Notes under the pieces: model-generated
Seen by the model: the letters and a program-made list of their open reading frames with translations, nothing else
Databases searched by the model: none
What the model was told of the DNA's origin: nothing
Program-made: the position numbers and the translations under genes
Shown here: positions 51,635 through 60,252 of the stretch, one piece after another
Layout of the letters: the number at the start of each line of letters is the position of its first letter
Position numbering within the stretch: position 1 is the first letter of the stretch
Origin: CTSOIL-112 sp964293815
GTDB taxonomy: Bacteria; Pseudomonadota; Gammaproteobacteria; Burkholderiales; Burkholderiaceae
Direction of reading: 5' to 3'
Assembly: GCA_964293815.1 (NCBI GenBank)
Contig: CAXYYC010000002.1
Span: 62,001-126,000 of the forward strand
Length of the DNA stretch: 64,000 nucleotides

Positions 51635-51664
51635 AACGCCAGAGTATCTGCTCTGGCGTTTTTC
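51635..51664. terminator. Bidirectional terminator between dctA and rph
   Basis: AACGCCAGAG / CTCTGGCGTT with a 6-nt loop, flanked by A6 and T-runs, lies 18 bp after the dctA stop and about 20 bp from the rph stop. It can serve both convergent genes. Confidence 0.9.
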
Positions 51665-51681
51665 TTTTTTGCAGGGATCAA

Positions 51682-52392
51682 TTACACCGACTGCATTTGG
51701 CTCAATTCACCAATCCCTTTTTGCGCCAATGCCAGCAAACCGGTCAATTCGCCCGTAGAAAATGGCGCACCTTCAGCCGTACCTTGAATCTCGACGAAAC
51801 CGCCTTTGCCGGTCATGACCACATTCATGTCGGTGTCGCAGTTGGAGTCCTCGTTGTAATCCAAATCCAGCAGAGGCACGCCATCCACAATCCCCACGGA
51901 AATGGCGGCCACCGAGTCAATGATCGGGCTGTGCGTGATTTTACCCTGCGCGATTAACCACGCCACCGCATCAGCCAAAGCGACATACGCGCCGGTAATG
52001 CTCGCGGTGCGCGTGCCGCCATCGGCCTGAATCACGTCGCAGTCAATCTGAATGGTGCGTTCGCCGAGTTGACGCAAATCAACCACCGAGCGCAACGCAC
52101 GACCAATCAGCCGCTGAATTTCCTGCGTGCGACCGGATTGCTTGCCACGAGCAGCTTCGCGGTCACTGCGTGTATGGGTTGAGCGCGGCAGCATGCCGTA
52201 CTCCGCCGTGACCCAGCCCTCGCCACTGCCCTTTTTGTGTGGTGGCACTTTATCCAGCACACTGGCGGTGCATAGCACTTTGGTCTCGCCAAACTCGATC
52301 AAAACCGATCCTTCGGCATGTTTGGTATAGCCACGGCGGATGGTCACGGGGCGCAAACTATCGGGCGCGCGGTTGTCTTGTCGGTGTATCAT
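51682..52392 (-). CDS. rph: Ribonuclease PH
   Basis: RNase PH trims the 3' ends of tRNA precursors by phosphorolysis. The 236 residues start with RPVTIRRGYTKHAEGSVLIEFG and contain KVPPHKKGSGEGWVTAEYGMLPRSTHTR, the phosphate/RNA-binding region, and IDCDVIQADGGTRTASITGAY with the active-site Asp residues. The sequence ends QKGIGEL. It is divergent from yicC, whose start lies 35 bp away. Confidence 0.97.
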   Translation of the reverse strand: MIHRQDNRAPDSLRPVTIRRGYTKHAEGSVLIEFGETKVLCTASVLDKVPPHKKGSGEGWVTAEYGMLPRSTHTRSDREAARGKQSGRTQEIQRLIGRALRSVVDLRQLGERTIQIDCDVIQADGGTRTASITGAYVALADAVAWLIAQGKITHSPIIDSVAAISVGIVDGVPLLDLDYNEDSNCDTDMNVVMTGKGGFVEIQGTAEGAPFSTGELTGLLALAQKGIGELSQMQSV

Positions 52393-52426
52393 TATGCTTT
52401 CTTTCTTTGGTCAAAATCATAAACGT

Positions 52427-53395
52427 ATGAGTTCGCATTCTACCCAGCCCACCGCCAATGTTCAAATTTATAGCATGACCGGCTTCGGCCAAGCCCAAGT
52501 GGCTTCACAGCTATGCCGCCTGTCGATGCAATTAAAAAGCGTCAACAGCCGCTTTCTCGATTTGAGCATCAAACTGCCGGAGGAGCTGGCTCCATTTGAA
52601 GGGCAAATCCGCGAAACGCTGACGCGCGCGGTCAAGCGCGGCAAACTCGAATGCAAAATCAGCTGGCAAACACTCTTGCCCTCTGACGAAAACAGCTCGA
52701 CGCAGTTAATCAACCACGATGCACTCCAGCAAGTACTCGCCCTGCAAAACGCGCTACAGGCGCAAGCGCCAAACGCCGCACCGCTCAACGTCAGCAGCTT
52801 GCTCAATTGGCCAGGCGTTGTGCCCAGCAGCGCGGGCGCAGCGGATGTGCTGGGCGCGGTCACGACGGAGCAAATGACCGAACTGACGCAGGCCGCGTTG
52901 ACGCAATTTTTAGCCAGCCGCGCGCACGAAGGCGCGCACCTGAAGCAAACCATTGTGGATCGACTGAATGCGATTGACAGCATTGTCGCCGATTTGCGTG
53001 TGCAACTGCCCGAATTACTCGCGCATCAGGAGCAAAAACTGACCGAGCGTCTACTCAAGGCTTTGGACGCAGGCAAAAACGATGTTGCCATCGCCACCTC
53101 CGCCATTCCACGCGAGGAGCTGCTCGAACGCATCAAACAAGAAGTCAGCCTGACCGCCATCCGCATTGACGTGGCCGAAGAACTCGACCGATTGGACGGC
53201 CATCTGCGCAACGCCCGCCAAAATTTATCCGAGGGCGGTAATGTCGGCAAAAAGCTCGACTTTCTCATGCAAGAATTCAACCGCGAAGCCAATACGCTCG
53301 GCTCCAAATCCGCCAGCCTGACACAAACGCAAGCCTCGCTCGAGCTCAAACTCATCATTGAACAAATGCGTGAGCAGGTACAAAATTTGGAATAA
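52427..53395 (+). CDS. YicC-family endoribonuclease
   Basis: A 322-residue YicC protein. It has the start motif SMTGFGQAQV, LKSVNSRFLDLSIKLPEE, TRAVKRGKLECKISW, and the C-terminal DUF1732 segment KLDFLMQEFNREANTLGSK followed by LELKLIIEQMREQVQNLE. YicC relatives have been shown to be RNases acting on small RNAs. I chose ATG 52427; starting at 52475 (MTGFGQ) would be closer to the shorter family members. It is upstream of gmk, the usual order. Confidence 0.9.
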   Translation: MSSHSTQPTANVQIYSMTGFGQAQVASQLCRLSMQLKSVNSRFLDLSIKLPEELAPFEGQIRETLTRAVKRGKLECKISWQTLLPSDENSSTQLINHDALQQVLALQNALQAQAPNAAPLNVSSLLNWPGVVPSSAGAADVLGAVTTEQMTELTQAALTQFLASRAHEGAHLKQTIVDRLNAIDSIVADLRVQLPELLAHQEQKLTERLLKALDAGKNDVAIATSAIPREELLERIKQEVSLTAIRIDVAEELDRLDGHLRNARQNLSEGGNVGKKLDFLMQEFNREANTLGSKSASLTQTQASLELKLIIEQMREQVQNLE

Positions 53396-53431
53396 CCCGA
53401 GTCAGAAACCCAACACACAGCAGGAAGTGAT

Positions 53432-54073
53432 ATGAACCATCCTCTTTCAAATGCCTACATCGGTAGCCTATTTGTCGTCATCGCCCCCAGCGGCGCAGGC
53501 AAGTCATCGCTCGTCAATGAATTGCTCAAAAATGATGACAATATCCTATTGTCCGTTTCACACACCACGCGCGCGCCGCGCATCGGCGAGGTTGACGGCG
53601 TAGCCTATCATTTCACCACAGTGGACAATTTTTTGGCTGACCGCGCCGCAGGCAACTTCATCGAGTCCGCCGAGGTTCATGGCAATTACTACGGCACTTC
53701 AAAGGATTGGATTATCTCGGCTCTGACTTCGGGTAAAGACGTTTTGCTCGAAATTGACTGGCAAGGTGCGCAACAGGTGCGCGCGCATTTTCCCAATATG
53801 ATCGGCATTTTCATCCTGCCGCCATCGATGGAAGCCTTGAACGAGCGCCTGCACAAACGCGGTACGGATGCCGAAGACGTAATCACCAGACGGCTGGCGG
53901 CGGCCAAAAATGAAATGGCGCACGCAGATGAGTGTGAATATGTTATCATTAATCACCTATTTTCCACCGCTTTGGCGCAATTGCAGCAGATAGTTGGCGC
54001 GTCACGATTGCGGTTTGCCTCGCAACAGGCACGTTATCCCGATATATTCAAAGATTTGATGACGCTGGTTTAA
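53432..54073 (+). CDS. gmk: Guanylate kinase
   Basis: Gmk phosphorylates GMP to GDP. The 213 residues have the P-loop VVIAPSGAGKSSLV, the GMP-binding segment VSHTTRAPRIGEVDGVAYHF, and EVHGNYYGTS. RLHKRGTDAEDVITRRLAAA forms the lid. AGGAAG precedes ATG 53432. It sits between yicC and rpoZ. Confidence 0.97.
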   Translation: MNHPLSNAYIGSLFVVIAPSGAGKSSLVNELLKNDDNILLSVSHTTRAPRIGEVDGVAYHFTTVDNFLADRAAGNFIESAEVHGNYYGTSKDWIISALTSGKDVLLEIDWQGAQQVRAHFPNMIGIFILPPSMEALNERLHKRGTDAEDVITRRLAAAKNEMAHADECEYVIINHLFSTALAQLQQIVGASRLRFASQQARYPDIFKDLMTLV

Positions 54074-54132
54074 AACCAAAACGTATTAAACCAGTGACTG
54101 ATGATATTTGAACTTGATTGAAAGAGTAAAAA

Positions 54133-54336
54133 ATGGCACGCATTACCGTAGAAGATTGTTTGAAAAATATTCCCAACCGCTTTGACATGACTTTATCTGC
54201 GACCTACCGCGCACGTCAATTGGCACAAGGGCACAGCCCAAAAATCGCCAGCAACGATAAACCAACCGTGACCGCACTGCGCGAAATCGCCGCAGGTGAA
54301 GTGGGCACCGAAATGTTGCTCAAAGTACCGAATTGA
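54133..54336 (+). CDS. rpoZ: RNA polymerase omega subunit
   Basis: A 67-residue omega subunit. It starts MARITVEDCLKNIPNRFDMTL, then ATYRARQLAQGHSPKI and KPTVTALREIAAGEVG, the standard short betaproteobacterial form. Omega assists RNA-polymerase assembly and forms part of a ppGpp site, and the gene lies upstream of spoT as usual. A terminator follows. Confidence 0.97.
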   Translation: MARITVEDCLKNIPNRFDMTLSATYRARQLAQGHSPKIASNDKPTVTALREIAAGEVGTEMLLKVPN

Positions 54337-54355
54337 TCTGCCCTGTTTGATCGAC

Positions 54356-54381
54356 AAGCCATTGTTTCAATGGCTTTTTTT
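54356..54381 (+). terminator. Terminator or attenuator between rpoZ and spoT
   Basis: AAGCCATTG / CAATGGCTT with a TTT loop and a T7 tail lies 20 bp after the rpoZ stop and 42 bp before spoT. It may reduce read-through into spoT. Confidence 0.85.
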
Positions 54382-54422
54382 GCCTATAACCGAACCGCAT
54401 ATTGACCTAAAAACGATTACCT

Positions 54423-56711
54423 ATGTCCGACGAGCAGAACACGACCCAGCCAACCACGGAGCAAGCGTTCCACGCGACCAGCTTCACCACGGCGGTGTCA
54501 CCCGAACATAAAAAGCAACACGCCGAGTTGATTAAAACCGGCTTGGACGGCTTGTTCGGGCAACTGCGCAACTATTTGTCGGAGCAGGAATGCGCCCGAA
54601 TTCGTGCGGCCTTTGCTGTGGCCGATGCGGCGCATTTGGGGCAATACCGTCAAACCGGCGAACCCTATATCACCCATCCGATTGCGGTAGCGACGCTGTG
54701 CGCGACGTGGAAACTTGATTCGCAGTCAATCAAGGCTGCCTTGCTACACGACGTTTTGGAAGACAGCGGCATTGACAAAATCACGCTGGCGAATCAATTC
54801 GGCGCGCCGGTAGCCAATTTGGTCGATGGACTGTCCAAACTGGACAAGCTGCATTTTGATAGCAAAGAGGCGCAGCAGGCCGAGAGCTTTCGCAAAATGC
54901 TGCTCGCGATGGCCGACGATGTGCGCGTCATTCTCATCAAACTGGCCGACCGTCTGCACAACCTCTCGACGATGGAGACCATGCGCGCGGACAAGCGCAA
55001 ACGCATTGCGCAGGAAACCCTTGAAATCTACGCCCCGATTGCGCATCGACTCGGATTGGACGATATTTATCGCCAACTCGAAGACCTCTGTTTTGAGCAA
55101 ATTCATCCCTGGCGCGCACGCATACTGCGCGAAGCACTGAAGGGTTCGCGTCAAGTCAAACGCGAACTGTTTGGTAAAGTCATTCACCAGATTCGTGAGA
55201 GTTTTGCCAGTGCGCAGATTCAGGCCGATATTTTTGGCCGTGAGAAAAACCTTGCCAGCACCTACCACAAGATGAAAAACAAAAAGCTGTCGCTGTCCAA
55301 AGTCATGGACGTGTACGGCTTTCGTGTGCTGGTCAATACGCGTAGCGACTGCTATCTGAGCTTAGGGATTTTGCACGGCCTGTTCAACCCCGTGCCCGGC
55401 CGTTTCAAAGACTACATCGCCATTCCCAAGAAAAACGGCTACCAATCACTGCACACCGTGGTCTTGAACCATGTGGGCAAACCGATGGAATTTCAAATCC
55501 GTAGCCACGAAATGGAGCGCATCGCCGAATCCGGCATCGCCACGCACTGGCTGTACAAAGAAAGCGACGACAGCTTCTCCGATGTGCAAAAACAATCGCA
55601 TCTGACCCTGCAATCACTGCTGCACATTCAGCAAAAAACCAACGACTCCATCGAGTTTCTCGAACACATCAAGGTCGATTTGTCACCCGATGCGGTTTAC
55701 GTATTCACACCGAAATCAAAAATCCTCAGCCTCCCGCGCCAAGCAAGTGCGCTCGATTTCGCCTACGCCATTCACACCGACATTGGCAATCGCGCCGTCA
55801 GCGCCATCATCAACGGTGTAGACAGCCCAATCAGCCAAGAGCTGCATAACGGCGACCGTGTGCAAATCATCACCGACGCCGCCGCACACCCTGCGCCAAT
55901 TTGGCTCAAATGGGTCAAAACCAGCAAAGCGCGCATGGAGTTGCGCCACTACTTCAAAACCCAGCGGCTCGCGGAATCCGCGCTACTGGGCGAGCAGCTG
56001 CTGCGTCAATCGATCGAGCACATCAATCTGCCCTACCCCGACGAAGTCAAAGACGGCTGGGAGCGGCTCATGGCCGACGTCGGTAGCAAATCGCAAGAAG
56101 AGCTCCTGTCCGAAATCGGCCTCGGCATTCGTTATGCCAATATCACCGCACAACGCTGGCTGTTCCTCAACCAAACGCGCGACGCCAGCGCATCGCAAAA
56201 AGCCATCCTCGAAGCCTCCGAAGAAGCCTTGGTCAAAAGCGATACCGAACGTCTGGTTATTCGCGGTGATGAAACCAACACCGTCACCCTATCCAAATGC
56301 TGTCGTCCAATTCGCGGCGACAGCATCATCGGCTACCTGCAGAAAAAGCAAGGGCTCATCGTTCACACCTCCGACTGCCCGACTGCTCGCGCCCAGCGCA
56401 ACATCGACAACCTGCGCTGGATCGACCTCGAATGGGACACAGAGACCGATTTAAACATCAACTTCCCCGTCGCACTATCCATCATTGCAGTGAATGAAAA
56501 AGGCCTGCTGGCCAAAGTCGCCAGCCGCATCGCCGATGCAGGCGCCAATATCGCCGATGTCTCGCTCGAAACCCAAAGCGGCGACGCAGACATCCGCGTC
56601 ATCATCGACGTCACCGACCGCTCACACCTCGCACAGGTCTTCAAAGCCGTGCGCACCCTGCGCCAAGTCAAAAAAATCAGCCGCCGGTTCAGCAAACCCA
56701 GCAAAAACTAA
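54423..56711 (+). CDS. spoT: Bifunctional (p)ppGpp synthetase/hydrolase SpoT (Rel/Spo family)
   Basis: A 762-residue long RSH protein. The hydrolase HD domain is intact: GEPYITHPIAVA, LLHDVLEDSGID (His109-Asp110, Glu113-Asp114) and KLADRLHNL. The synthetase domain contains RVLVNTRSDCYLSLGILH and GRFKDYIAIPKKNGYQSLHT. The RFKD form is associated with bifunctional enzymes rather than the EDLD-type RelA. A TGS domain (VYVFTPKSKILSLP) and a C-terminal ACT domain follow. It regulates the stringent response. Downstream it abuts an RnfB-like gene. Confidence 0.96.
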   Translation: MSDEQNTTQPTTEQAFHATSFTTAVSPEHKKQHAELIKTGLDGLFGQLRNYLSEQECARIRAAFAVADAAHLGQYRQTGEPYITHPIAVATLCATWKLDSQSIKAALLHDVLEDSGIDKITLANQFGAPVANLVDGLSKLDKLHFDSKEAQQAESFRKMLLAMADDVRVILIKLADRLHNLSTMETMRADKRKRIAQETLEIYAPIAHRLGLDDIYRQLEDLCFEQIHPWRARILREALKGSRQVKRELFGKVIHQIRESFASAQIQADIFGREKNLASTYHKMKNKKLSLSKVMDVYGFRVLVNTRSDCYLSLGILHGLFNPVPGRFKDYIAIPKKNGYQSLHTVVLNHVGKPMEFQIRSHEMERIAESGIATHWLYKESDDSFSDVQKQSHLTLQSLLHIQQKTNDSIEFLEHIKVDLSPDAVYVFTPKSKILSLPRQASALDFAYAIHTDIGNRAVSAIINGVDSPISQELHNGDRVQIITDAAAHPAPIWLKWVKTSKARMELRHYFKTQRLAESALLGEQLLRQSIEHINLPYPDEVKDGWERLMADVGSKSQEELLSEIGLGIRYANITAQRWLFLNQTRDASASQKAILEASEEALVKSDTERLVIRGDETNTVTLSKCCRPIRGDSIIGYLQKKQGLIVHTSDCPTARAQRNIDNLRWIDLEWDTETDLNINFPVALSIIAVNEKGLLAKVASRIADAGANIADVSLETQSGDADIRVIIDVTDRSHLAQVFKAVRTLRQVKKISRRFSKPSKN

Positions 56712-57404
56712 ATGAATCAGCCAGCACCCACCGCAACACCCGAGACACCCGAGGCACTCGAACAACGCATCAACGACGCATTACCGCAAACCCAATGCAC
56801 CCAATGCGGCTACAACGGCTGTGCACCCTACGCCCACGCCATCGCATTTCACAACGAACCCATCAACCAATGTCCACCAGGTGGCGCAGCAGGCATCGCC
56901 CAACTCGCACACATCACCAGCCGCCCCATTATTCCGCTCAATCCGGAACACGGCATTGAACAACCCCTGCGCGTCGCCTACATCATCGAAGACCAATGCA
57001 TCGGCTGCACCAAATGCATCCAAGCCTGCCCCGTAGACGCCATCGTCGGCGCTGCCAAACTCATGCACACCGTCATCGCGGAGCGCTGTAACGGCTGCGA
57101 ACTGTGCGTACCGCCCTGCCCCGTAGACTGCATCCAAATGCCGCCGGCCGCCGATCCCGATTGGACGCGCGAACGCGCCCATGCCTCACGAGCACAGTAC
57201 CAATTTCGCAATGAACGCCTAAAAAGAGAAAAAATCGAACGCGATGAACGCCGCCATCAAAAACTCGAACACAAACACGCCGACTTCACCGCCGAACACC
57301 CGCCGACACAAATCGAGAACGACGACATTGAGCGCAAACGCGCCAGCATCGAAGCCGCGCTGGCACGAGCACGCGCGCGACGGGGAAATATCAAGCCATC
57401 TTAA
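56712..57404 (+). CDS. RnfB-like ferredoxin-type electron-transfer protein
   Basis: A 230-residue protein with an N-terminal Fe-S domain (QCTQCGYNGCAPYAHAI...QCPPGG, the RnfB/Nar-type four-Cys domain) and a tandem 2[4Fe-4S] ferredoxin domain (CIGCTKCIQACPVDAI and CNGCELCVPPCPVDCI). The C-terminal third is highly charged and helical. It has no membrane anchor, unlike complete RnfB of the Rnf complex; no other rnf genes are nearby. This is the soluble, stand-alone betaproteobacterial form. It begins directly after the spoT stop with no spacer. Confidence 0.9.
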   Translation: MNQPAPTATPETPEALEQRINDALPQTQCTQCGYNGCAPYAHAIAFHNEPINQCPPGGAAGIAQLAHITSRPIIPLNPEHGIEQPLRVAYIIEDQCIGCTKCIQACPVDAIVGAAKLMHTVIAERCNGCELCVPPCPVDCIQMPPAADPDWTRERAHASRAQYQFRNERLKREKIERDERRHQKLEHKHADFTAEHPPTQIENDDIERKRASIEAALARARARRGNIKPS

Positions 57405-57547
57405 AGTAAAGAAGTTATTAACCCAAATACCAAGTTAGTGTATATTGAATTTTCAGAAATGTAAGCCCACCATTTATTAATGGTAATTAGTTAAGCCCAT
57501 ACCAACAGATTTCTATAATCATACTGGACTAATCTAATTACTTGCAT

Positions 57548-58054
57548 TTACCAAGTGAGTATGGCTCTGGTTTCTTCATTATCTTTAATTTCAACTGGTT
57601 GACCAACAACACCCCCTTGTAAATCATACCCTGCCTGCCACGTTACAGTTGTTGATACTGCATAATTTCCATTGGGAAGTCCTTTAAATTCAAATTTGCC
57701 ATCACCATCCGCGACAGTCGTTCGGCGTGCTTTAATAAAATTCTCACTTTGAGGTGGTAAAAAATTCCGATTGTAATAATATTTACCGGCCTCATTCCAC
57801 CAGTTGATGCCTGTAGTAGTTAAAGGATCTAAAGTAACTGTTCGCCCTGCTGCCTTCACTACACCACCACCATTTTGGGTTAAAAAGGCTTGCCCGCTTA
57901 AACTTCCTGTCCCCTTTTTCATATAATGAACGTATTCTGCCTCAGTCTCACTCGTTGGCTTATTCCATTCTGGGGTGTGTATATTGGCACAACCGCCAAA
58001 TATCACTGCAGAACCAAAAATAACAACCCATTTTATATAAGATATATTTTTCAT
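57548..58054 (-). CDS. Hypothetical lipoprotein with carboxypeptidase-regulatory-like domain
   Basis: A 168-residue protein with a lipoprotein signal (AVIFGGCANIH, Cys22). The mature part contains SGQAFLTQNGGGVVKAAGRTVTL and a C-terminal GDGKFEFKGLPNGNYAVSTTVTWQAGY segment. The latter is typical of the beta-sandwich carboxypeptidase regulatory-like/Cna-B-like fold. DNA is clearly AT-rich compared with the flanking genes, suggesting a transferred gene. It is alone between the RnfB-like gene and an HD hydrolase gene. Surface display at the outer membrane is likely. Confidence 0.75.
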   Translation of the reverse strand: MKNISYIKWVVIFGSAVIFGGCANIHTPEWNKPTSETEAEYVHYMKKGTGSLSGQAFLTQNGGGVVKAAGRTVTLDPLTTTGINWWNEAGKYYYNRNFLPPQSENFIKARRTTVADGDGKFEFKGLPNGNYAVSTTVTWQAGYDLQGGVVGQPVEIKDNEETRAILTW

Positions 58055-58182
58055 ATTTTCCCTTAGAGAGTAAGTAAAGATAGCGATTCTATATAATTTA
58101 CGGCAATTCTTATACTGTGTCCAGTATTTTGGGAATCAAGTACATTGACCATAGGTTCAAGACATAACTATCAGCAACCATG

Positions 58183-58602
58183 CTATTCTTTCAAATACGC
58201 CAACACCTGATCATACTCCCGCAAGCGTGCATAATCCTCCGCGGTTGGATTGCTGATGCGCGCGAGGTTCATATTGTCCGCGACATCGGCGAGTTTGACC
58301 TGTAAAGCCAATGGATTGGCTTTCGCACGCGCGGCGGCATCAATGCGTTTTTCACCTGAGCGTTTGGTCAAGGCTTCAACGGCACCAATGATTTCATCAT
58401 CGAAACCTGCTGCGCTTAAGTCTTGATAAGTAACGGCGGTGTCTTCGATCACGTCGTGCAGTATGGCGACGATGCGCGCACGCTCGTCACTCTGCGCCAG
58501 CGCCACACGCATGGGATGGCAGATATAGGGCGCGCCAGCGAGGTCGTATTGGCCTTTATGTGCCTGCGCAGCCAGTGCAAGCGCATCTTCGAATGTGGAC
58601 AT
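58183..58602 (-). CDS. HD-domain small (p)ppGpp hydrolase-like protein
   Basis: A 139-residue HD-domain protein. It aligns by motif with the hydrolase half of SpoT and with MESH1-type small hydrolases: QAHKGQYDLAGAPYICHPMRVA, ILHDVIEDTAVT and KLADVADNMNLAR. The synthetase, TGS and ACT domains are absent. It may hydrolyse (p)ppGpp or another nucleotide. The frame is open to 58659, but ATG 58602 gives the family-like start (GGAAAA upstream). It lies 69 bp after pssA. Confidence 0.85.
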   Translation of the reverse strand: MSTFEDALALAAQAHKGQYDLAGAPYICHPMRVALAQSDERARIVAILHDVIEDTAVTYQDLSAAGFDDEIIGAVEALTKRSGEKRIDAAARAKANPLALQVKLADVADNMNLARISNPTAEDYARLREYDQVLAYLKE

Positions 58603-58671
58603 GAGTTTTTTCCGATGATTATTTTGATGTTTGGGTAGAAAAAACGCCTGCGGGTGCAAGCGTTTTTGATA

Positions 58672-59481
58672 TCAGGTTTTGCGTTGTTTTTTCAGCGATT
58701 CGCCTTTTGACCAGCGCCACAGCCACATGATATAGCCGGATAGCGCATAGGCGACAAACAGGCCAAACAGTGCGAACGGCGGCCATGCGATGATGCACAG
58801 CATGATGCCGACGAACATCAGCAGTTTGACGAAAGGAACGGAGTGTTGCAAATCCATGGCCTTACCACTGTAATAGCGCACATTGGTAATCATCGATAAT
58901 CCGGCAAACAGCGTGACGACAATCGCAATATACGGGATTGCTTCGGCCGGAATCGGCAGGTCTTTTTCTTCAACCAGCCAAACCATACCGGCCATCAGTG
59001 CCGCAGCCGACGGACTGGGTAGACCTTGGAAAAATCGTTTGTCGATGACATCGGTATTGATGTTAAATCGCGCCAAGCGCAGAGCCGCGCAGACCGTATA
59101 GATAAAGGCGACAATCAGCCCCAAGCGCCCTGTACCCAGACCGTGTAATTGCCATTCGTATACGACCAACGCCGGTGCGACACCAAATGAAACCATATCG
59201 GCAAGGCTATCGTATTGTTCACCAAAAGCACTTTGGGTATTGGTCAATCGCGCCACACGCCCATCCATGCCATCGAGTACCATCGCGCAGAAAATCGCCA
59301 CGGCTGCGATATTAAACTCATGGCTCATGGCTTTGACAATGGCGAAAAATCCGGCGAACAATGCCGCTGTCGTGAACGCATTGGGCAGTAAATAAATCGC
59401 CCGATGACGCGCAGGAATATGTCCCGCCTCGCGGCCATATTCATCAATGACTTTAATGTCAGATTGAGCGTGTTCAGTCAT
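58672..59481 (-). CDS. pssA: CDP-diacylglycerol-serine O-phosphatidyltransferase
   Basis: PssA makes phosphatidylserine at the inner membrane. The 269 residues contain the CDP-alcohol phosphatidyltransferase motif: DGMDGRVARLTNTQSAFGEQYDSLADMVSFG, which carries the Asp residues of the family. Several hydrophobic helices flank it. It lies after psd on the same strand and works with it to make phosphatidylethanolamine. Confidence 0.96.
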   Translation of the reverse strand: MTEHAQSDIKVIDEYGREAGHIPARHRAIYLLPNAFTTAALFAGFFAIVKAMSHEFNIAAVAIFCAMVLDGMDGRVARLTNTQSAFGEQYDSLADMVSFGVAPALVVYEWQLHGLGTGRLGLIVAFIYTVCAALRLARFNINTDVIDKRFFQGLPSPSAAALMAGMVWLVEEKDLPIPAEAIPYIAIVVTLFAGLSMITNVRYYSGKAMDLQHSVPFVKLLMFVGIMLCIIAWPPFALFGLFVAYALSGYIMWLWRWSKGESLKKQRKT

Positions 59482-59529
59482 TTTTTCCTCTAATTAGGCG
59501 TACAGCGTTTATTTTTATTCAACTTCTGC

Positions 59530-60252
59530 TCAAGCAGTCTCAGCAACAGCCTCAGCAACAGCCTCAGCGGACGTTGTAGATTCCGTCGTTTGTGCCGAAT
59601 GATCTGCCAATGTGGCCAAAATTGTCGTCGTAGCCGACACCTTATCACCAATAGCGACGCGCGGCATGGCATCAACTGGCAGATACACGTCCACGCGCGA
59701 ACCGAAACGAATGAAGCCGTAGCGCTCGCCGCGTTTGGCCTGATGACCCACGCCAACGTAGCACAAAATGCGTCGCGCGATCAGCCCTGCAACCTGCACC
59801 GATGTCACCATTTGACCGTCTGCGGTGTGCAACACCAACGCATTGCGCTCGTTTTGCTCAGAGGCTTTGGCCAAATCGGCATTGAAAAATTTACCAGGGA
59901 AGTATTGCGCTTTGACTACCGTACCATCAACCGGCATACGGTTCGAATGCACATTAAATACGTTCATAAATACGCTGATTTTCAAGGCTTCACGTTCACC
60001 ATAAACATCATATACTTTGTCCACCACGATCACGCGCCCATCAGCGGGTGACAGCACCGCATTCGGCGTACTCGGAATATCACGCGCCGGATCGCGGAAA
60101 AATTGAATCACAAACGCGGCAATGATGTAGAACGGCCACGCCCAGCCGAAGCCGCCCAAAAAGTGGATAAACAAGGCCAAAAATACGGCGATGCCCATGA
60201 ATACCCAACCTTCTTTGGCGAAAATCGGATGCGGATAATTAGATGCTGACAT
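59530..60252 (-). CDS. psd: Phosphatidylserine decarboxylase, short type
   Basis: Psd makes phosphatidylethanolamine and is a self-cleaving pyruvoyl enzyme. The 240-residue sequence contains DGRVIVVD, VFMNVFNVHSNRMPVDG with the catalytic His, and the cleavage motif RFGSRVDVYLP; cleavage between Gly and Ser gives alpha and beta chains. This is the short, single-membrane-anchor subtype. The C-terminus is extended by a Ser/Thr/Ala stretch that ends in AEAVAEAVAETA, encoded by three 12-bp repeats. pssA follows. Confidence 0.95.
   Translation of the reverse strand: MSASNYPHPIFAKEGWVFMGIAVFLALFIHFLGGFGWAWPFYIIAAFVIQFFRDPARDIPSTPNAVLSPADGRVIVVDKVYDVYGEREALKISVFMNVFNVHSNRMPVDGTVVKAQYFPGKFFNADLAKASEQNERNALVLHTADGQMVTSVQVAGLIARRILCYVGVGHQAKRGERYGFIRFGSRVDVYLPVDAMPRVAIGDKVSATTTILATLADHSAQTTESTTSAEAVAEAVAETA
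59535..59570. repeat. Three tandem 12-bp units at the end of psd
   Basis: CAGTCTCAGCAA, CAGCCTCAGCAA and CAGCCTCAGCGG at 59535, 59547 and 59559. They encode the final Ala/Glu/Val-rich residues of Psd in frame. Confidence 0.85.
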
